From an uncultured Campylobacter sp. (GTDB lineage: Bacteria; Campylobacterota; Campylobacteria; Campylobacterales; Campylobacteraceae): a DNA stretch of 64,000 nucleotides. Of the stretch, positions 49,871 through 59,085 are shown in pieces. The DNA is taken from NCBI RefSeq assembly GCF_947255105.1, contig NZ_CAMYFP010000007.1, positions 1 to 64,000 on the forward strand, in the 5' to 3' direction. Numbering within the stretch: position 1 is the stretch's first letter; the number at the start of each line of letters is the position of its first letter. Both the position numbers and the translations under genes were made by a program. The notes under the pieces are model-generated. The model was not told where the DNA came from, did no database searches, and saw nothing but the letters and a program-made list of their open reading frames with translations.

Positions 49871-51812
49871 TATCTACCATCTTAAAAAAGCTCTCTTCGT
49901 CCAAAATCTCTATGCCAAGCTCCAAAGCTCGCTCTTTTTTTGAACCCGCCTTCTCTCCACAAAGAAGAAAATCTGTCTTTTTGCTAACACTATTTGAAAC
50001 TGTGGCGCCAAGCCCTAGAAGATAGTCTTTAAAATAATCCCTAGATCTACTCAAAACACCTGTAATTACCACTGTTTTGCCATAAAACAGAGAGTTTTTA
50101 TCTACTACTTTTTTGATGGATTGTGGCTTGATATATGATAAAAGTTGCTCTATCTTTGCCCTATTTATGCTACAAAAAAGAGTAAAACTCTTAGCCATTA
50201 TCTCGCCAAAGCCCTCTATTTGCATGACCTCATCAACACTTTTATCAAAAAGCTCCAACCCAAAACTCTCATCAAGCTTCCTTGCTGCAACTTCGCCTAT
50301 GTGATCTATCCCAAGAGCAGTTACAAAGCGATAAAGCTCACACCCTTTTGAAGACTCAACTGCATTTAATAAATTTAAAACACTTTTCTCTCCAAAGCCC
50401 TTAAGTCCGTTAAAATCGCTCTTTTTTAAGGAGTAGAGATCGCTTACCTTTCTAACCAAGCCTTCATCATACAAAAGTTTACAAACTGCCTCGCCAAAGC
50501 CATCTATATTCATACACTTTTTAGAACAAAAGTAGATAAGTGAATTGATAACTCTTGAGCTACAATCAATATTTTGACATCTTATAAAAATCTCTTCGTT
50601 TAAAAGCTCTTGATTGCAAGATGGGCATCTAGTAGGGGCTACAATCTCCCTTTGGCTGCCATCTCTCCTATCTTTAAAAACAGAGGTGATTTTTGGAATT
50701 ACATCGCCGCTTCTTATGATACCAACGCTATCATTTATCATAAGACCAAGTCTTTTTATCTCTTCAAAGTTATGAAGTGTCACATTTCTTACAACTGCAC
50801 CATCGATATTGACAGGTTCCACCTCTCCAACAGGCGTGATAACTCCACTTCGCCCAACTTGAAAAGCAACATTTTTAAGCTTGGTGCTACGCTCTAGCGC
50901 TGGAAACTTATAGGCAACCATAAATTTAGGAAACTTAACAGTAAAACCAAGTCGCTCTTGAGTCTTTAAGCTATCAACCCTTACTACCATGCCATCTAGC
51001 ATAAACTCTTTATCATCTCTTTTTTTGTGAAGCTCTTTAAATGCTGCCATAACCTCTGAGCTATCTTTGCAGATCCTAACAAAGCTATCTTCATAAAAGC
51101 CAAGTGAGCGCACAAAACTCATAACTTCACTATGTTTTTCATAGTTAAAGTTGTTATATCCAACGCCCCATGGCACAAAAACTAAATGACGTTTTTTGAC
51201 AACTGCACTATCAAGTTGCCTAAGACTACCTGCTGCTGCGTTTCTAGGGTTGGCAAGTAGAGTTTCGCCCTCTTTTATACGCATCTCATTAAGAAGGTCA
51301 AAATCTTTTTTTGAGATAAGTACCTCGCCTCTAATCTCTATCTTCTCTTTATAGGCAATTTGAAGTGGAATGGAATTTATCACCTTTGCATTGGCTGTTA
51401 CATCTTCGCCAACTTCACCATCGCCTCTAGTTATAGCAGAGATTAAAATTCCATTTTCATAGAGTAAATTTAGACTAGCTCCGTCAAATTTAGGCTCACA
51501 AAAAAAGCTCTCATCTGCCTTATCGCCTCTTTTTATCCAAGCCATCAACTCATCATCATTAAAAACATCTTCCATTGACCACATTTTGGCGATATGAGCT
51601 GCCTTTGTAAAGCCATCGCTTATGGCTCCGCCTATCTTTTGAGTTGGAGAGTAGCTAAGAATTAAGGCTGGATTTTCTTTTTCAAACTCTACAACTTTTT
51701 TATAGAGAGTATCATACTCTTCATCTGTTGCTATCGGACTATCGCTTGTATAGTAGGCTCTTGCCCAGCTATTTAGCAACTCTACTGCTTTTTTATACTC
51801 GTTTTTATCCAT
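49863..51812 (-). CDS. ligA: NAD-dependent DNA ligase
   Basis: A 649-residue LigA. The nucleotidyl lysine is in CEPKFDGASLNLLYENG; RNAAAGSLRQLD, MLDGMVVRVD and VAFQVGRSGVITPV follow. The Zn finger is CPSCNQELLN...CQNIDCSS. An HhH region and a C-terminal BRCT domain (GKTVVITGVLSRSRDYFKDY) complete it. ATG 51812 is preceded by GGTGA; a TTG at 51824 would overlap folP. Confidence 0.97.
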   Translation of the reverse strand: MDKNEYKKAVELLNSWARAYYTSDSPIATDEEYDTLYKKVVEFEKENPALILSYSPTQKIGGAISDGFTKAAHIAKMWSMEDVFNDDELMAWIKRGDKADESFFCEPKFDGASLNLLYENGILISAITRGDGEVGEDVTANAKVINSIPLQIAYKEKIEIRGEVLISKKDFDLLNEMRIKEGETLLANPRNAAAGSLRQLDSAVVKKRHLVFVPWGVGYNNFNYEKHSEVMSFVRSLGFYEDSFVRICKDSSEVMAAFKELHKKRDDKEFMLDGMVVRVDSLKTQERLGFTVKFPKFMVAYKFPALERSTKLKNVAFQVGRSGVITPVGEVEPVNIDGAVVRNVTLHNFEEIKRLGLMINDSVGIIRSGDVIPKITSVFKDRRDGSQREIVAPTRCPSCNQELLNEEIFIRCQNIDCSSRVINSLIYFCSKKCMNIDGFGEAVCKLLYDEGLVRKVSDLYSLKKSDFNGLKGFGEKSVLNLLNAVESSKGCELYRFVTALGIDHIGEVAARKLDESFGLELFDKSVDEVMQIEGFGEIMAKSFTLFCSINRAKIEQLLSYIKPQSIKKVVDKNSLFYGKTVVITGVLSRSRDYFKDYLLGLGATVSNSVSKKTDFLLCGEKAGSKKERALELGIEILDEESFFKMVDNG

Positions 51813-51817
51813 AATTT

Positions 51818-52954
51818 TCACCAAATAGTTGTTTTGCTCAATGCTTCGTGCATTTTAAAAAGTTGTGCATGCTCATAAACATCATGCGTTCTTATGATAG
51901 TTGCGCCATTTTCAAAGGACTTTAGATGAAGATATAAAGAGCCTGCAAGCCTATCTTCTACTTTAGACGGCGAGTAGTGGTTTATTACGCTTTTTCTACT
52001 AGCTCCCACAAGAAGCGGATAGCCAAATCTTAAAAAATGTTCCAGATGTTTTATAAGAAAAAGGTTGTCTTGCGCACTCTTTCCAAAACCTATTCCAACA
52101 TCTAAATAAATTTTATCTATGCCAAATTTAGCGATTTGCTCCAACTTCTCTTCAAAAAAACTATCTATCTCATAGATAAGATCTTTATAGGTTGGGTTGT
52201 TTTGCATAGTTTGAGGGTCATTTTGCATATGCATCAAAAGATACTCTGCGTCGTATTTTTTGGCGATGTCGCAAAGTGAGAGCTTGGCACTTATATCATT
52301 TATCATTTTAAACCCGCGATCAAGCGCATATTCCAAACAATACTCATCAAAGCTATCAAGGCTAAATTTCGCTTTTTCATAGAGTTTTAGTGAGTAAATT
52401 TCATCAATTACTGGTTTTACTCTTCTAAACTCCTCATCTCTTCCTGGATAGATACTATTTGGTCTGCTTGAACAGCCGCCAATATCTATGTAGCTTGCAC
52501 TGTCTATTATCTGCTTTTGGATTTTGGCAATGGCGCTGTTTTTATCTACTCTGCTAGCTTGGTTAAAACTATCTTCGTTGATATTTACAACTCCCATTAT
52601 AAGGGCTTTTTTTGGCTTTTTAAATTTCATCTTTAAAAACAAAGAGAGTTTTTTAAGTTCAAAGTCTTGCAAAGCTGTCTTTTTGGCAAGTTCTTCAATC
52701 TGCCTGTCCGTTGCCATCAAAAGAGCGTTGGTAAGCCCTTTTGCTAAGATAGTTTCCCTCTTTACAACAAGCTCTGCACCAACGCTTAGAGCCTCTTGTT
52801 TTAGGATATTTGCCCCTGGAGTTTTTAACTCTTTCATATAGATATAATTTAGGCTTGACTTTTTCTTCATATATCTTTGCCCGTATGGATCTGGCTTGAT
52901 AAATTTGGCTATTTCATTAAAGTCGCTGTTTGGGTTAATCTTGAAAATCTTCAT
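51818..52954 (-). CDS. folP: Dihydropteroate synthase
   Basis: A 378-residue folate-pathway enzyme with a Campylobacterota N-terminal extension of about 115 residues before the TIM barrel. MGVVNINEDSFNQASR, YIDIGGCSSRPNSIYPG, MINDIS, DVGIGFGKSAQDN and LLVGASRKSVINHYSP are the pterin and pABA motifs. It overlaps delta-prime by 4 nt. The motif NINEDSF differs slightly from the usual NVTPDSF. Confidence 0.95.
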   Translation of the reverse strand: MKIFKINPNSDFNEIAKFIKPDPYGQRYMKKKSSLNYIYMKELKTPGANILKQEALSVGAELVVKRETILAKGLTNALLMATDRQIEELAKKTALQDFELKKLSLFLKMKFKKPKKALIMGVVNINEDSFNQASRVDKNSAIAKIQKQIIDSASYIDIGGCSSRPNSIYPGRDEEFRRVKPVIDEIYSLKLYEKAKFSLDSFDEYCLEYALDRGFKMINDISAKLSLCDIAKKYDAEYLLMHMQNDPQTMQNNPTYKDLIYEIDSFFEEKLEQIAKFGIDKIYLDVGIGFGKSAQDNLFLIKHLEHFLRFGYPLLVGASRKSVINHYSPSKVEDRLAGSLYLHLKSFENGATIIRTHDVYEHAQLFKMHEALSKTTIW

Positions 52955-53583
52955 ATTTTTTTAACCTTATTGTGAATTAGCAAAAAAATTGGTGTAAGAA
53001 GTGTTGAGACCTTGCCATTTAACTCAGCCAATTTGTAGATAGTAGAAATTTGTAAAAGCTCTTTTTGGTTGAAGCAAAAGCCCTCAAGAAGGCACTTTTG
53101 AAGAAGCGCATTGATAAACCCCTTTAACTCCTCCCTGCCAAAGTTTCTCTCTAACTCCTCTTTTTGATACTGCTCTAGCATAGAGTAAATTTTCTCTAGA
53201 CTTAACTTTTTAAAATCTACATCAAGATGAGTTAAACTGCTCTTTTTTTTCTTTAGTATGATTGGCAATCTTGAGATGATAGTTGCTAAAAGCCTATTTT
53301 TGCTTGGCACCACAACTATAAAGTAGATGTTTTTTGGCGGCTCTTCAACTATCCTAAGAAGTGAGTTTTGTGCCTCAATGCCATAATTTTGTGCCATAAG
53401 TATGATAAATTTAGACCTATTTTCTGCAATCATCGCCTCATTTATCACAAGTTTTGAGTCCTCTATCAAAAAATTTTCTCTTTGGAAAAATCTAAGATCG
53501 TTTATAGAAAAACTCTCCTCTAGCTCCTTTTTTAAGCTTTCAAAGTCGCTAGTTAGGATGATTTGACTTTTTTTCTCTATCAA
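52951..53583 (-). CDS. DNA polymerase III delta-prime-like protein
   Basis: A 210-residue short relative of delta-prime. AMIAENRSKFIILMAQNYGIEAQ and NSLLRIVEEPPKNIYFIVVV correspond to the AAA+ sensor-1 area, and the Walker A part is missing. In C. jejuni a similar gene sits between hobA and folP. The start is TTG, overlapping the hobA stop (TTGA). A role in clamp loading is inferred. Confidence 0.8.
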   Translation of the reverse strand: MIEKKSQIILTSDFESLKKELEESFSINDLRFFQRENFLIEDSKLVINEAMIAENRSKFIILMAQNYGIEAQNSLLRIVEEPPKNIYFIVVVPSKNRLLATIISRLPIILKKKKSSLTHLDVDFKKLSLEKIYSMLEQYQKEELERNFGREELKGFINALLQKCLLEGFCFNQKELLQISTIYKLAELNGKVSTLLTPIFLLIHNKVKKI

Positions 53584-54119
53584 ACTACTACCTCATCAAA
53601 CAAAATAGCGCTGATACTTTTATCAAAAAGGGCAAACAGACTAAGAAGTTTTGCGTCCAAACTCTCATCTTTTGCATCAAGAGCAAAACTATTTGGCGCA
53701 TTTTCGCCTATTAGCCACATATAACTATCATCTTTGTTTTTGGCTATTTGAGAAAGTGCATAGTTGCCACGTCCAACATAAAAATAGACAAAGCCATTTG
53801 GAAAGGCAAGATGAAGCATATCATTTAAAAGCTCCATTCCTATATTTGTATTGATACTATCAAGCCACGGATAGATGGATTTGAGTGAAAAAAATGGCAA
53901 AAGAGGTCTTTGACTAGATGGTCTGTTGATACTCTTTATAATATAGTCTTCAAGCCAACTTCTCTCATCATCACAAAAGACCAAAAAGGTATAACCATCT
54001 AAAAGTAGCTTCATCCTAGAGGCTAAAAGTGGCGTCCAATCCTCTTTTTTATCCTCTATCCAACTCATAGATGAGTCGCTTCTTATGGCGCCTAAGCTCC
54101 AAGTGTAGAGATCTTGCAT
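53580..54119 (-). CDS. hobA: DnaA-interacting regulator HobA
   Basis: A 179-residue HobA, the Campylobacterota DiaA-like protein that bridges DnaA domains I and stimulates orisome assembly. MQDLYTWSLGAIRSDSSMSW at the start, FLVFCDDERSWLEDYI and PLLPFFSLKSIYP are close to known HobA. The gene order lysC-hobA-delta-prime-folP matches C. jejuni as I recall it. Confidence 0.93.
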   Translation of the reverse strand: MQDLYTWSLGAIRSDSSMSWIEDKKEDWTPLLASRMKLLLDGYTFLVFCDDERSWLEDYIIKSINRPSSQRPLLPFFSLKSIYPWLDSINTNIGMELLNDMLHLAFPNGFVYFYVGRGNYALSQIAKNKDDSYMWLIGENAPNSFALDAKDESLDAKLLSLFALFDKSISAILFDEVVV

Positions 54120-55318
54120 TATTTATCAAGTCCATAAGCTTCGTGCAAAGCTCTAACGGCAAGTTCACCATACTTTGCATCTACAATAACTGAAATTTTT
54201 ATCTCACTTGTAGAGATCATCTGGATATTTATTCCATTTTTTGCAAAGGTGCTAAATGCCTTACTTGCCACGCCACTATGAGACTTCATGCCAACTCCAA
54301 CAACAGAGACCTTTACAATGTGACTATCATACTCTACAACCATATCCTTGCAATAGTCCCTAACTGCTTCCAAAGCACTATCTAGCTCATCTTGAGGAAC
54401 TGTAAAGCCAAGATTGGCTGCACCATCTACGCCTACATTTTGGATAATCATATCCACATTTATCTCTCTTTTTGCTAGCAAATTAAAAATCTCTGCTGCA
54501 ACGCCTGGCTCATCTTTTAGTTTTCTTACAGTTACTCTTGCTTGATTTTTATCAAGTGCAATTCCGCTTATTATAGCCCCTTCCATCTTATGCTCTCCCA
54601 CTATCATTGTTCCTTTATGTTCATTAAAGCTACTTCTTGTAACTACTGGTATATTTAGCTTTTTTGCAAGCTCAACAGAGCGACTTTGAAGTACCTTTGC
54701 CCCCAAATTTGCCAACTCCAACATCTCATCATAGCTTATAACATCAAGTTTTTTGGCTCTTGGCTCTATGCGAGGATCTGTTGTATAGATACCATCAACA
54801 TCTGTGTAAATTTCACAAAGATCGGCTTTTAGGGCGCCAGCAAGTGCAACTGCGCTTAAGTCACTTCCACCTCTTCCCAAAGTTGTAATCTCTCCCTTTT
54901 CATCTATACCTTGAAATCCCGCCACTACTACAATCTTATTTTCGCTTAAAGCTTTTGTTATATTTGAAATATCAATTTGCTCTATCTTTGCCTTTGTATG
55001 AAAACTATCTGTTCTAAGACCTGCTTGGCTTCCACTAAATGCTATCGCACTATGTCCTTTGGCGTTTAGCGCTATTGAAAGAAGTGAACTTGTTACAAGT
55101 TCTCCAGTGCTTACTAGCATATCATACTCTCTGCCCTCTGGATGTTTGCTAAAGTGATTTGCATACTCTATAAGCCCATTGGTAACTCCACTCATTGCAG
55201 AGACTACAACTAAAACTTGGTTGTTCTCTTTTTTAGTTTTTATAACTCTTTTAGCAACCTCTTCTATACGCTCCAAACTACCAACGCTAGTGCCGCCATA
55301 TTTTTGAACTATAAGCAT
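54119..55318 (-). CDS. lysC: Aspartate kinase
   Basis: A 399-residue aspartokinase starting the Asp family (lysine, threonine, methionine, diaminopimelate). VQKYGGTSVGSLERI and TTLGRGGSDLSAVALAGAL are catalytic; two C-terminal ACT domains (VAAEIFNLLAKREINVDMI; ASKAFSTFAKNGINIQMIS) bind the feedback amino acid. The ATG overlaps the rppH stop (TAATG) and its own stop overlaps hobA. Confidence 0.96.
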   Translation of the reverse strand: MLIVQKYGGTSVGSLERIEEVAKRVIKTKKENNQVLVVVSAMSGVTNGLIEYANHFSKHPEGREYDMLVSTGELVTSSLLSIALNAKGHSAIAFSGSQAGLRTDSFHTKAKIEQIDISNITKALSENKIVVVAGFQGIDEKGEITTLGRGGSDLSAVALAGALKADLCEIYTDVDGIYTTDPRIEPRAKKLDVISYDEMLELANLGAKVLQSRSVELAKKLNIPVVTRSSFNEHKGTMIVGEHKMEGAIISGIALDKNQARVTVRKLKDEPGVAAEIFNLLAKREINVDMIIQNVGVDGAANLGFTVPQDELDSALEAVRDYCKDMVVEYDSHIVKVSVVGVGMKSHSGVASKAFSTFAKNGINIQMISTSEIKISVIVDAKYGELAVRALHEAYGLDK

Positions 55319-55782
55319 TATATAAAACCCTCTTTCTTAAAATAAGTTAAAGCAATTTGATAAATCGGTTTTTTAAAATGGTTAATATGATCTAAAACCT
55401 CTTCGATTTTTACAAATTTATAGCTATCAAACTCTAAATCTTTAGTTGGAATGGTTATTTTAGCATTTTTTTTAAGCTTTACTAAAAAATAAATTTGTTT
55501 TTGTCCGCTATAGATTCCCATCTTTTTGCCACTTGGAAAGTCATAACTAAGCCACTCTGGATATCTCGATAAAACCTCTATAGAGTTGGTCCCAATCTCC
55601 TCTTTTAGCTCTCTAAAAAGCGCCTGCTCTGGACTCTCATCGCCATCAATGCCACCTTGTGGAAATTGCCATGCATCTTTTATATCGCTTCTGTGACCTA
55701 TAAATACATTGTGACTGTAAGGATAGCCCGAAGACATAATGATGGCTGCAACATTTGGTCTATAAATTTTTTCCTCATTCAC
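55318..55782 (-). CDS. rppH: RNA pyrophosphohydrolase (Nudix)
   Basis: A 154-residue RppH/NudH. The Nudix box is GGIDGDESPEQALFRELKEE followed by IG, with YRPNVAAIIMSSGYPYSHNV at the start. It removes pyrophosphate from the 5' end of mRNA to allow decay. It heads the rppH-lysC-hobA run, divergent from hemW. Confidence 0.94.
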   Translation of the reverse strand: MNEEKIYRPNVAAIIMSSGYPYSHNVFIGHRSDIKDAWQFPQGGIDGDESPEQALFRELKEEIGTNSIEVLSRYPEWLSYDFPSGKKMGIYSGQKQIYFLVKLKKNAKITIPTKDLEFDSYKFVKIEEVLDHINHFKKPIYQIALTYFKKEGFI

Positions 55783-55852
55783 TATTAAAACCTTTGTTAT
55801 TTTTATAAAATATTAGCAAAAAGATGTTTAAAATAACTTTTTAGGAGCCAAA

Positions 55853-56908
55853 ATGACAAAACATATCTACATACACATTCCATTTTGTAAAAGCAAGTGT
55901 CCATATTGTGCCTTTGGCTCTCACATCAAAAAAGAGGCTCTTCACAAAAGCTATTTTGATGCACTTTACAAAGAGATGAAAAACTACTTTAGCGCAAACA
56001 AAGAAATGATAGAGACGCTTTTTATAGGTGGCGGAACTCCAACTTCAGTAGATAGCTTTTACTATGAAAAACTCTTTAAAATAGTTGAGCCTTTTTTAGA
56101 AAACGAGTGTGAACTCACCATCGAATCCAACCCAAACAGCATAAATTTGGACTATCTAAAAAAATTAAAAAGTCTAGGTATAAACAGGATAAGCTTTGGC
56201 GTGCAAAGTTTTAGAGATGAAAAGCTTAAATTTCTTGGCAGAACTCATAGCAAAGATGAGGCGATAGAGGCGATAAATTTAGCCTCTATGGCAAAGATAG
56301 AGAAGATAAATATAGATCTCATCTATGCAACAAAACTAGATAGCAAAAAAACTCTTCTATCTGAACTCTATATTGTAGGGCAACTTCCCATCTCTAGCAT
56401 AAGTGCCTACACTCTAATGTTAGAGCCAAACACCCCTTTTTTTGGCAAAAAGAGCTATCAAAAAGAGAGTGCTGGAGTTAGCCAATTTATGATTGAGTCG
56501 ATAGAGAGATTGAAATTTAAACAGTATGAGATCTCAAATTTTGGTCAAGTTTGTAGGCACAATCTTGCCTATTGGGGACAGAAAAACTACTATGGATTTG
56601 GCGCTTATAGTGTTGGATTTATCGATGATAAAAGAGTATATGCCTCATCAAATTTAAAAGATTATATAGCAAATCCACTTCAAAAAGAGATAGAGAACTT
56701 AACAGTTGGCGATTTGAGATTAGAGCATATTTTTTTAGGACTTAGATCGATTTTAGGCATAAAAAAGGCAAAAATTACTAAAAAAGAGCAAGAGAGAGCA
56801 AAAATCCTTACAAAAGAGGGGCTTTTAAGAGAAGATGAAGAGCGTTTTTACAACAATAACTTTTTGCTTAGCGATGAGATAGTGCTTTTTTTAACAAGCC
56901 AAAATTAA
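55853..56908 (+). CDS. hemW: HemW-like radical SAM protein
   Basis: A 351-residue radical SAM protein of the HemN/HemW group. The Fe-S Cys are in IPFCKSKCPYCAFGS (CxxxCxxC), followed by LFIGGGTPTSV, LTIESNPNSI and ISFGVQSF. It lacks the long N-terminal part of true HemN, so heme chaperone (HemW) is the likelier role. AGGAG precedes ATG 55853. TatB follows after 47 nt with its own -10. Confidence 0.92.
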   Translation: MTKHIYIHIPFCKSKCPYCAFGSHIKKEALHKSYFDALYKEMKNYFSANKEMIETLFIGGGTPTSVDSFYYEKLFKIVEPFLENECELTIESNPNSINLDYLKKLKSLGINRISFGVQSFRDEKLKFLGRTHSKDEAIEAINLASMAKIEKINIDLIYATKLDSKKTLLSELYIVGQLPISSISAYTLMLEPNTPFFGKKSYQKESAGVSQFMIESIERLKFKQYEISNFGQVCRHNLAYWGQKNYYGFGAYSVGFIDDKRVYASSNLKDYIANPLQKEIENLTVGDLRLEHIFLGLRSILGIKKAKITKKEQERAKILTKEGLLREDEERFYNNNFLLSDEIVLFLTSQN

Positions 56909-56920
56909 AGAAATTTAGTG

Positions 56921-56926
56921 TAGAAT
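56921..56926 (+). promoter_or_regulatory. -10 box of tatB
   Basis: TAGAAT, 29 nt before the tatB ATG, between hemW and tatB. Confidence 0.4.
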
Positions 56927-56955
56927 ACTCACTTATCAATATTTTAGGAAAGTAG

Positions 56956-57354
56956 ATGTTTGGAATAAGTTTTTCTGAGATGCTTATCATTGCAGTTGTC
57001 ACAATAATAGTATTAGGTCCTGACAAACTACCAAAAGCAATGTATGAGATTGCTAAATTTATAAAAGCTTTCAAAAAAACGATTGATGATGCAAGGTCTG
57101 GGATTGAGCAGGAAATGAAAATTGCAGAGCTCAAAGAAGATGCTAAAAAATACAAAGAAAAATTGGCACAAACTAATGAAAATTTACGCAAAAAACTAAC
57201 TTTTGAAGAGCTTGATGAGATCAAAAAAAAGATAAATGAGAGCAAAGAAGAGATAGAACAAAACATAACTAGCATTGCAAAAAAGAGCGATGAAGAGCCA
57301 AATTTAACTCAAGACAACAAAATAAAAGAGCAAAAAGAGGATAGCAATGTTTGA
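56956..57354 (+). CDS. tatB: Sec-independent translocase TatB
   Basis: A 132-residue TatB. An N-terminal helix (FSEMLIIAVVTIIVLGPDKL) and the following amphipathic helix (PKAMYEIAKFIKAFKK), then a charged coiled tail. The Glu in FSEML is the TatB mark. It overlaps tatC by 8 nt. tatA is not here, as in C. jejuni. Confidence 0.92.
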   Translation: MFGISFSEMLIIAVVTIIVLGPDKLPKAMYEIAKFIKAFKKTIDDARSGIEQEMKIAELKEDAKKYKEKLAQTNENLRKKLTFEELDEIKKKINESKEEIEQNITSIAKKSDEEPNLTQDNKIKEQKEDSNV

Positions 57355-58066
57355 AGAGCTAAAACCGCACCTAGTAGAACTTAGAAAAAGACTTATAATT
57401 TGTGCTTTTGTGCTTGTGCTATTTTTTGCTATCTGCTTTGGATTTTGGGAGGAGATACTTCAGTTTATGACAGCACCACTAAAAGATGCACTTCCAAAAC
57501 AGGGCAATGCTATCATCACAACTCATGTTGCAGAAGCCTTTTTTACCTCTATGAAGGTCGCTTTTTTTGCGGGATTTATCTTCTCTATGCCGGTTATTTT
57601 TTGGCAAGCGTGGCTATTTGTGGCACCCGGTCTTTATGACAATGAGAAAAGATATGTTATGCCATTTGTCTTTAGTGCAACGGTTATGTTTTTGATAGGT
57701 GCTTCATTTTGTTACTACATAGTAATTCCAATGGCTTATCACTTTCTTTTAAATTTCGGTAGCTCACTTTTTGTTGCTATGCCAAAGATTAGCGAATATG
57801 TGGGCTTTTTTGCCAAATTTATCGTAGCTTTTGGGCTTAGTTTTGAGCTTCCAGTTGTGACATTTTTTCTAGCAAAAATCGGCTTAGTTACAGACAGGAC
57901 ATTGAGCGACTCTTTTGCTTATGCTGTTGTTGCTATCTTTGTTTTTGCAGCAATTATGACGCCACCAGATATCCTTAGTCAGTTTTTATTGGCTATTCCT
58001 TTAGTTATACTTTATGGAATTTCCATACTCATAGCAAGAGCAATCAATCCGGCAGCAAAAGAATGA
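57347..58066 (+). CDS. tatC: Sec-independent translocase TatC
   Basis: A 239-residue six-helix TatC, the receptor for twin-arginine signal peptides. ELKPHLVELRKRLIICAFVL at the start, PLKDALP, FFTSMKVAFFAGFIFSMPVI and FAAIMTPPDILSQFLLAIP are conserved. It ends in ATGA overlap with queA. Confidence 0.97.
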   Translation: MFEELKPHLVELRKRLIICAFVLVLFFAICFGFWEEILQFMTAPLKDALPKQGNAIITTHVAEAFFTSMKVAFFAGFIFSMPVIFWQAWLFVAPGLYDNEKRYVMPFVFSATVMFLIGASFCYYIVIPMAYHFLLNFGSSLFVAMPKISEYVGFFAKFIVAFGLSFELPVVTFFLAKIGLVTDRTLSDSFAYAVVAIFVFAAIMTPPDILSQFLLAIPLVILYGISILIARAINPAAKE

Positions 58067-59085
58067 TAGATAATATAGAAGAACTTTCAAGTTACGACTA
58101 CGAACTTCCAAAAGAGCTTATCGCCTCATCTCCAATAATCCCCAAAGAAGAGGCAAAACTTCTAGTTTATGAGAGAAAAACAGCCAAAATATCTCACTAT
58201 AAATTTAGAGATTTGATAGATATCTTGCCAAAATGCAGCATTGTCTTTAACGATACAAAGGTGATAAAAGCTAGGATTTATGGACAAAAACAGAGCGGCG
58301 GAAAGATTGAGCTACTTTTAAACTCCTTTTTAGATGATGATAAATTTAGTGTCTTTATAAAGGGAAGAGTAAAAAATGGCGATATTTTAAATTTCAATGA
58401 AGGGTTAAAAGCAGTAGTTTTATCGCTCTTGGATGATGGATTAAGGGTGGTGAAATTTAGCAAAGACAACCTTTTTTTAAATAAATTTGAGCTATTTAAT
58501 TTACTTGAAAAAATTGGTCATATGCCACTTCCGCCCTACATCAAAAGGCAAGATGAAAAAGATGATGAGATATGGTATCAAAGTAGTTTTGCTAAAAATA
58601 TCGGTGCAGTTGCCGCACCAACCGCCTCACTTCACTTCTCAAAAGAGCTTTTAGAAAAACTCTCACTCAAGCACAAACTCTACTACATCACGCTTCATGT
58701 AGGAGCTGGGACATTTAAGCCGGTCGAAGTTGAGAATATAAAAGAACATAAAATGCATAGCGAGTGGTTCAATATTCCAAAAGAAAGCGCCAAGCTTCTT
58801 TCTAGCGACGAGCCAATACTTGGAGTTGGGACTACAGTTACTAGAGTTGTTGAAGAATTTGCAAGAAGCAAAAGAGAGAGTGGCGAGTGCAATCTCTTTT
58901 TAAATTTATACAACAGGCCAAAAAGACTAAACTACCTTCTTACAAATTTTCATCTACCAAAATCAACTCTTATTATGTTAGTTAGCTCATTTGTGGGGCT
59001 TCAAGAGGTAAAAGAGATCTACAGAGTTGCCATAGAAAATCGATATAGATTTTACTCTTATGGCGATGCTATGTTGGTGCTTTGA
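58063..59085 (+). CDS. queA: tRNA preQ1(34) ribosyltransferase-isomerase QueA
   Basis: A 340-residue queuosine-pathway enzyme. SSYDYELPKELIASSPIIPK, CSIVFNDTKVIKARIYGQK, GHMPLPPYIKR, VAAPTASLHFS and LHVGAGTFKPVEVENI are conserved. It overlaps tatC by 4 nt and the next ATG by one base. Confidence 0.97.
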   Translation: MIDNIEELSSYDYELPKELIASSPIIPKEEAKLLVYERKTAKISHYKFRDLIDILPKCSIVFNDTKVIKARIYGQKQSGGKIELLLNSFLDDDKFSVFIKGRVKNGDILNFNEGLKAVVLSLLDDGLRVVKFSKDNLFLNKFELFNLLEKIGHMPLPPYIKRQDEKDDEIWYQSSFAKNIGAVAAPTASLHFSKELLEKLSLKHKLYYITLHVGAGTFKPVEVENIKEHKMHSEWFNIPKESAKLLSSDEPILGVGTTVTRVVEEFARSKRESGECNLFLNLYNRPKRLNYLLTNFHLPKSTLIMLVSSFVGLQEVKEIYRVAIENRYRFYSYGDAMLVL

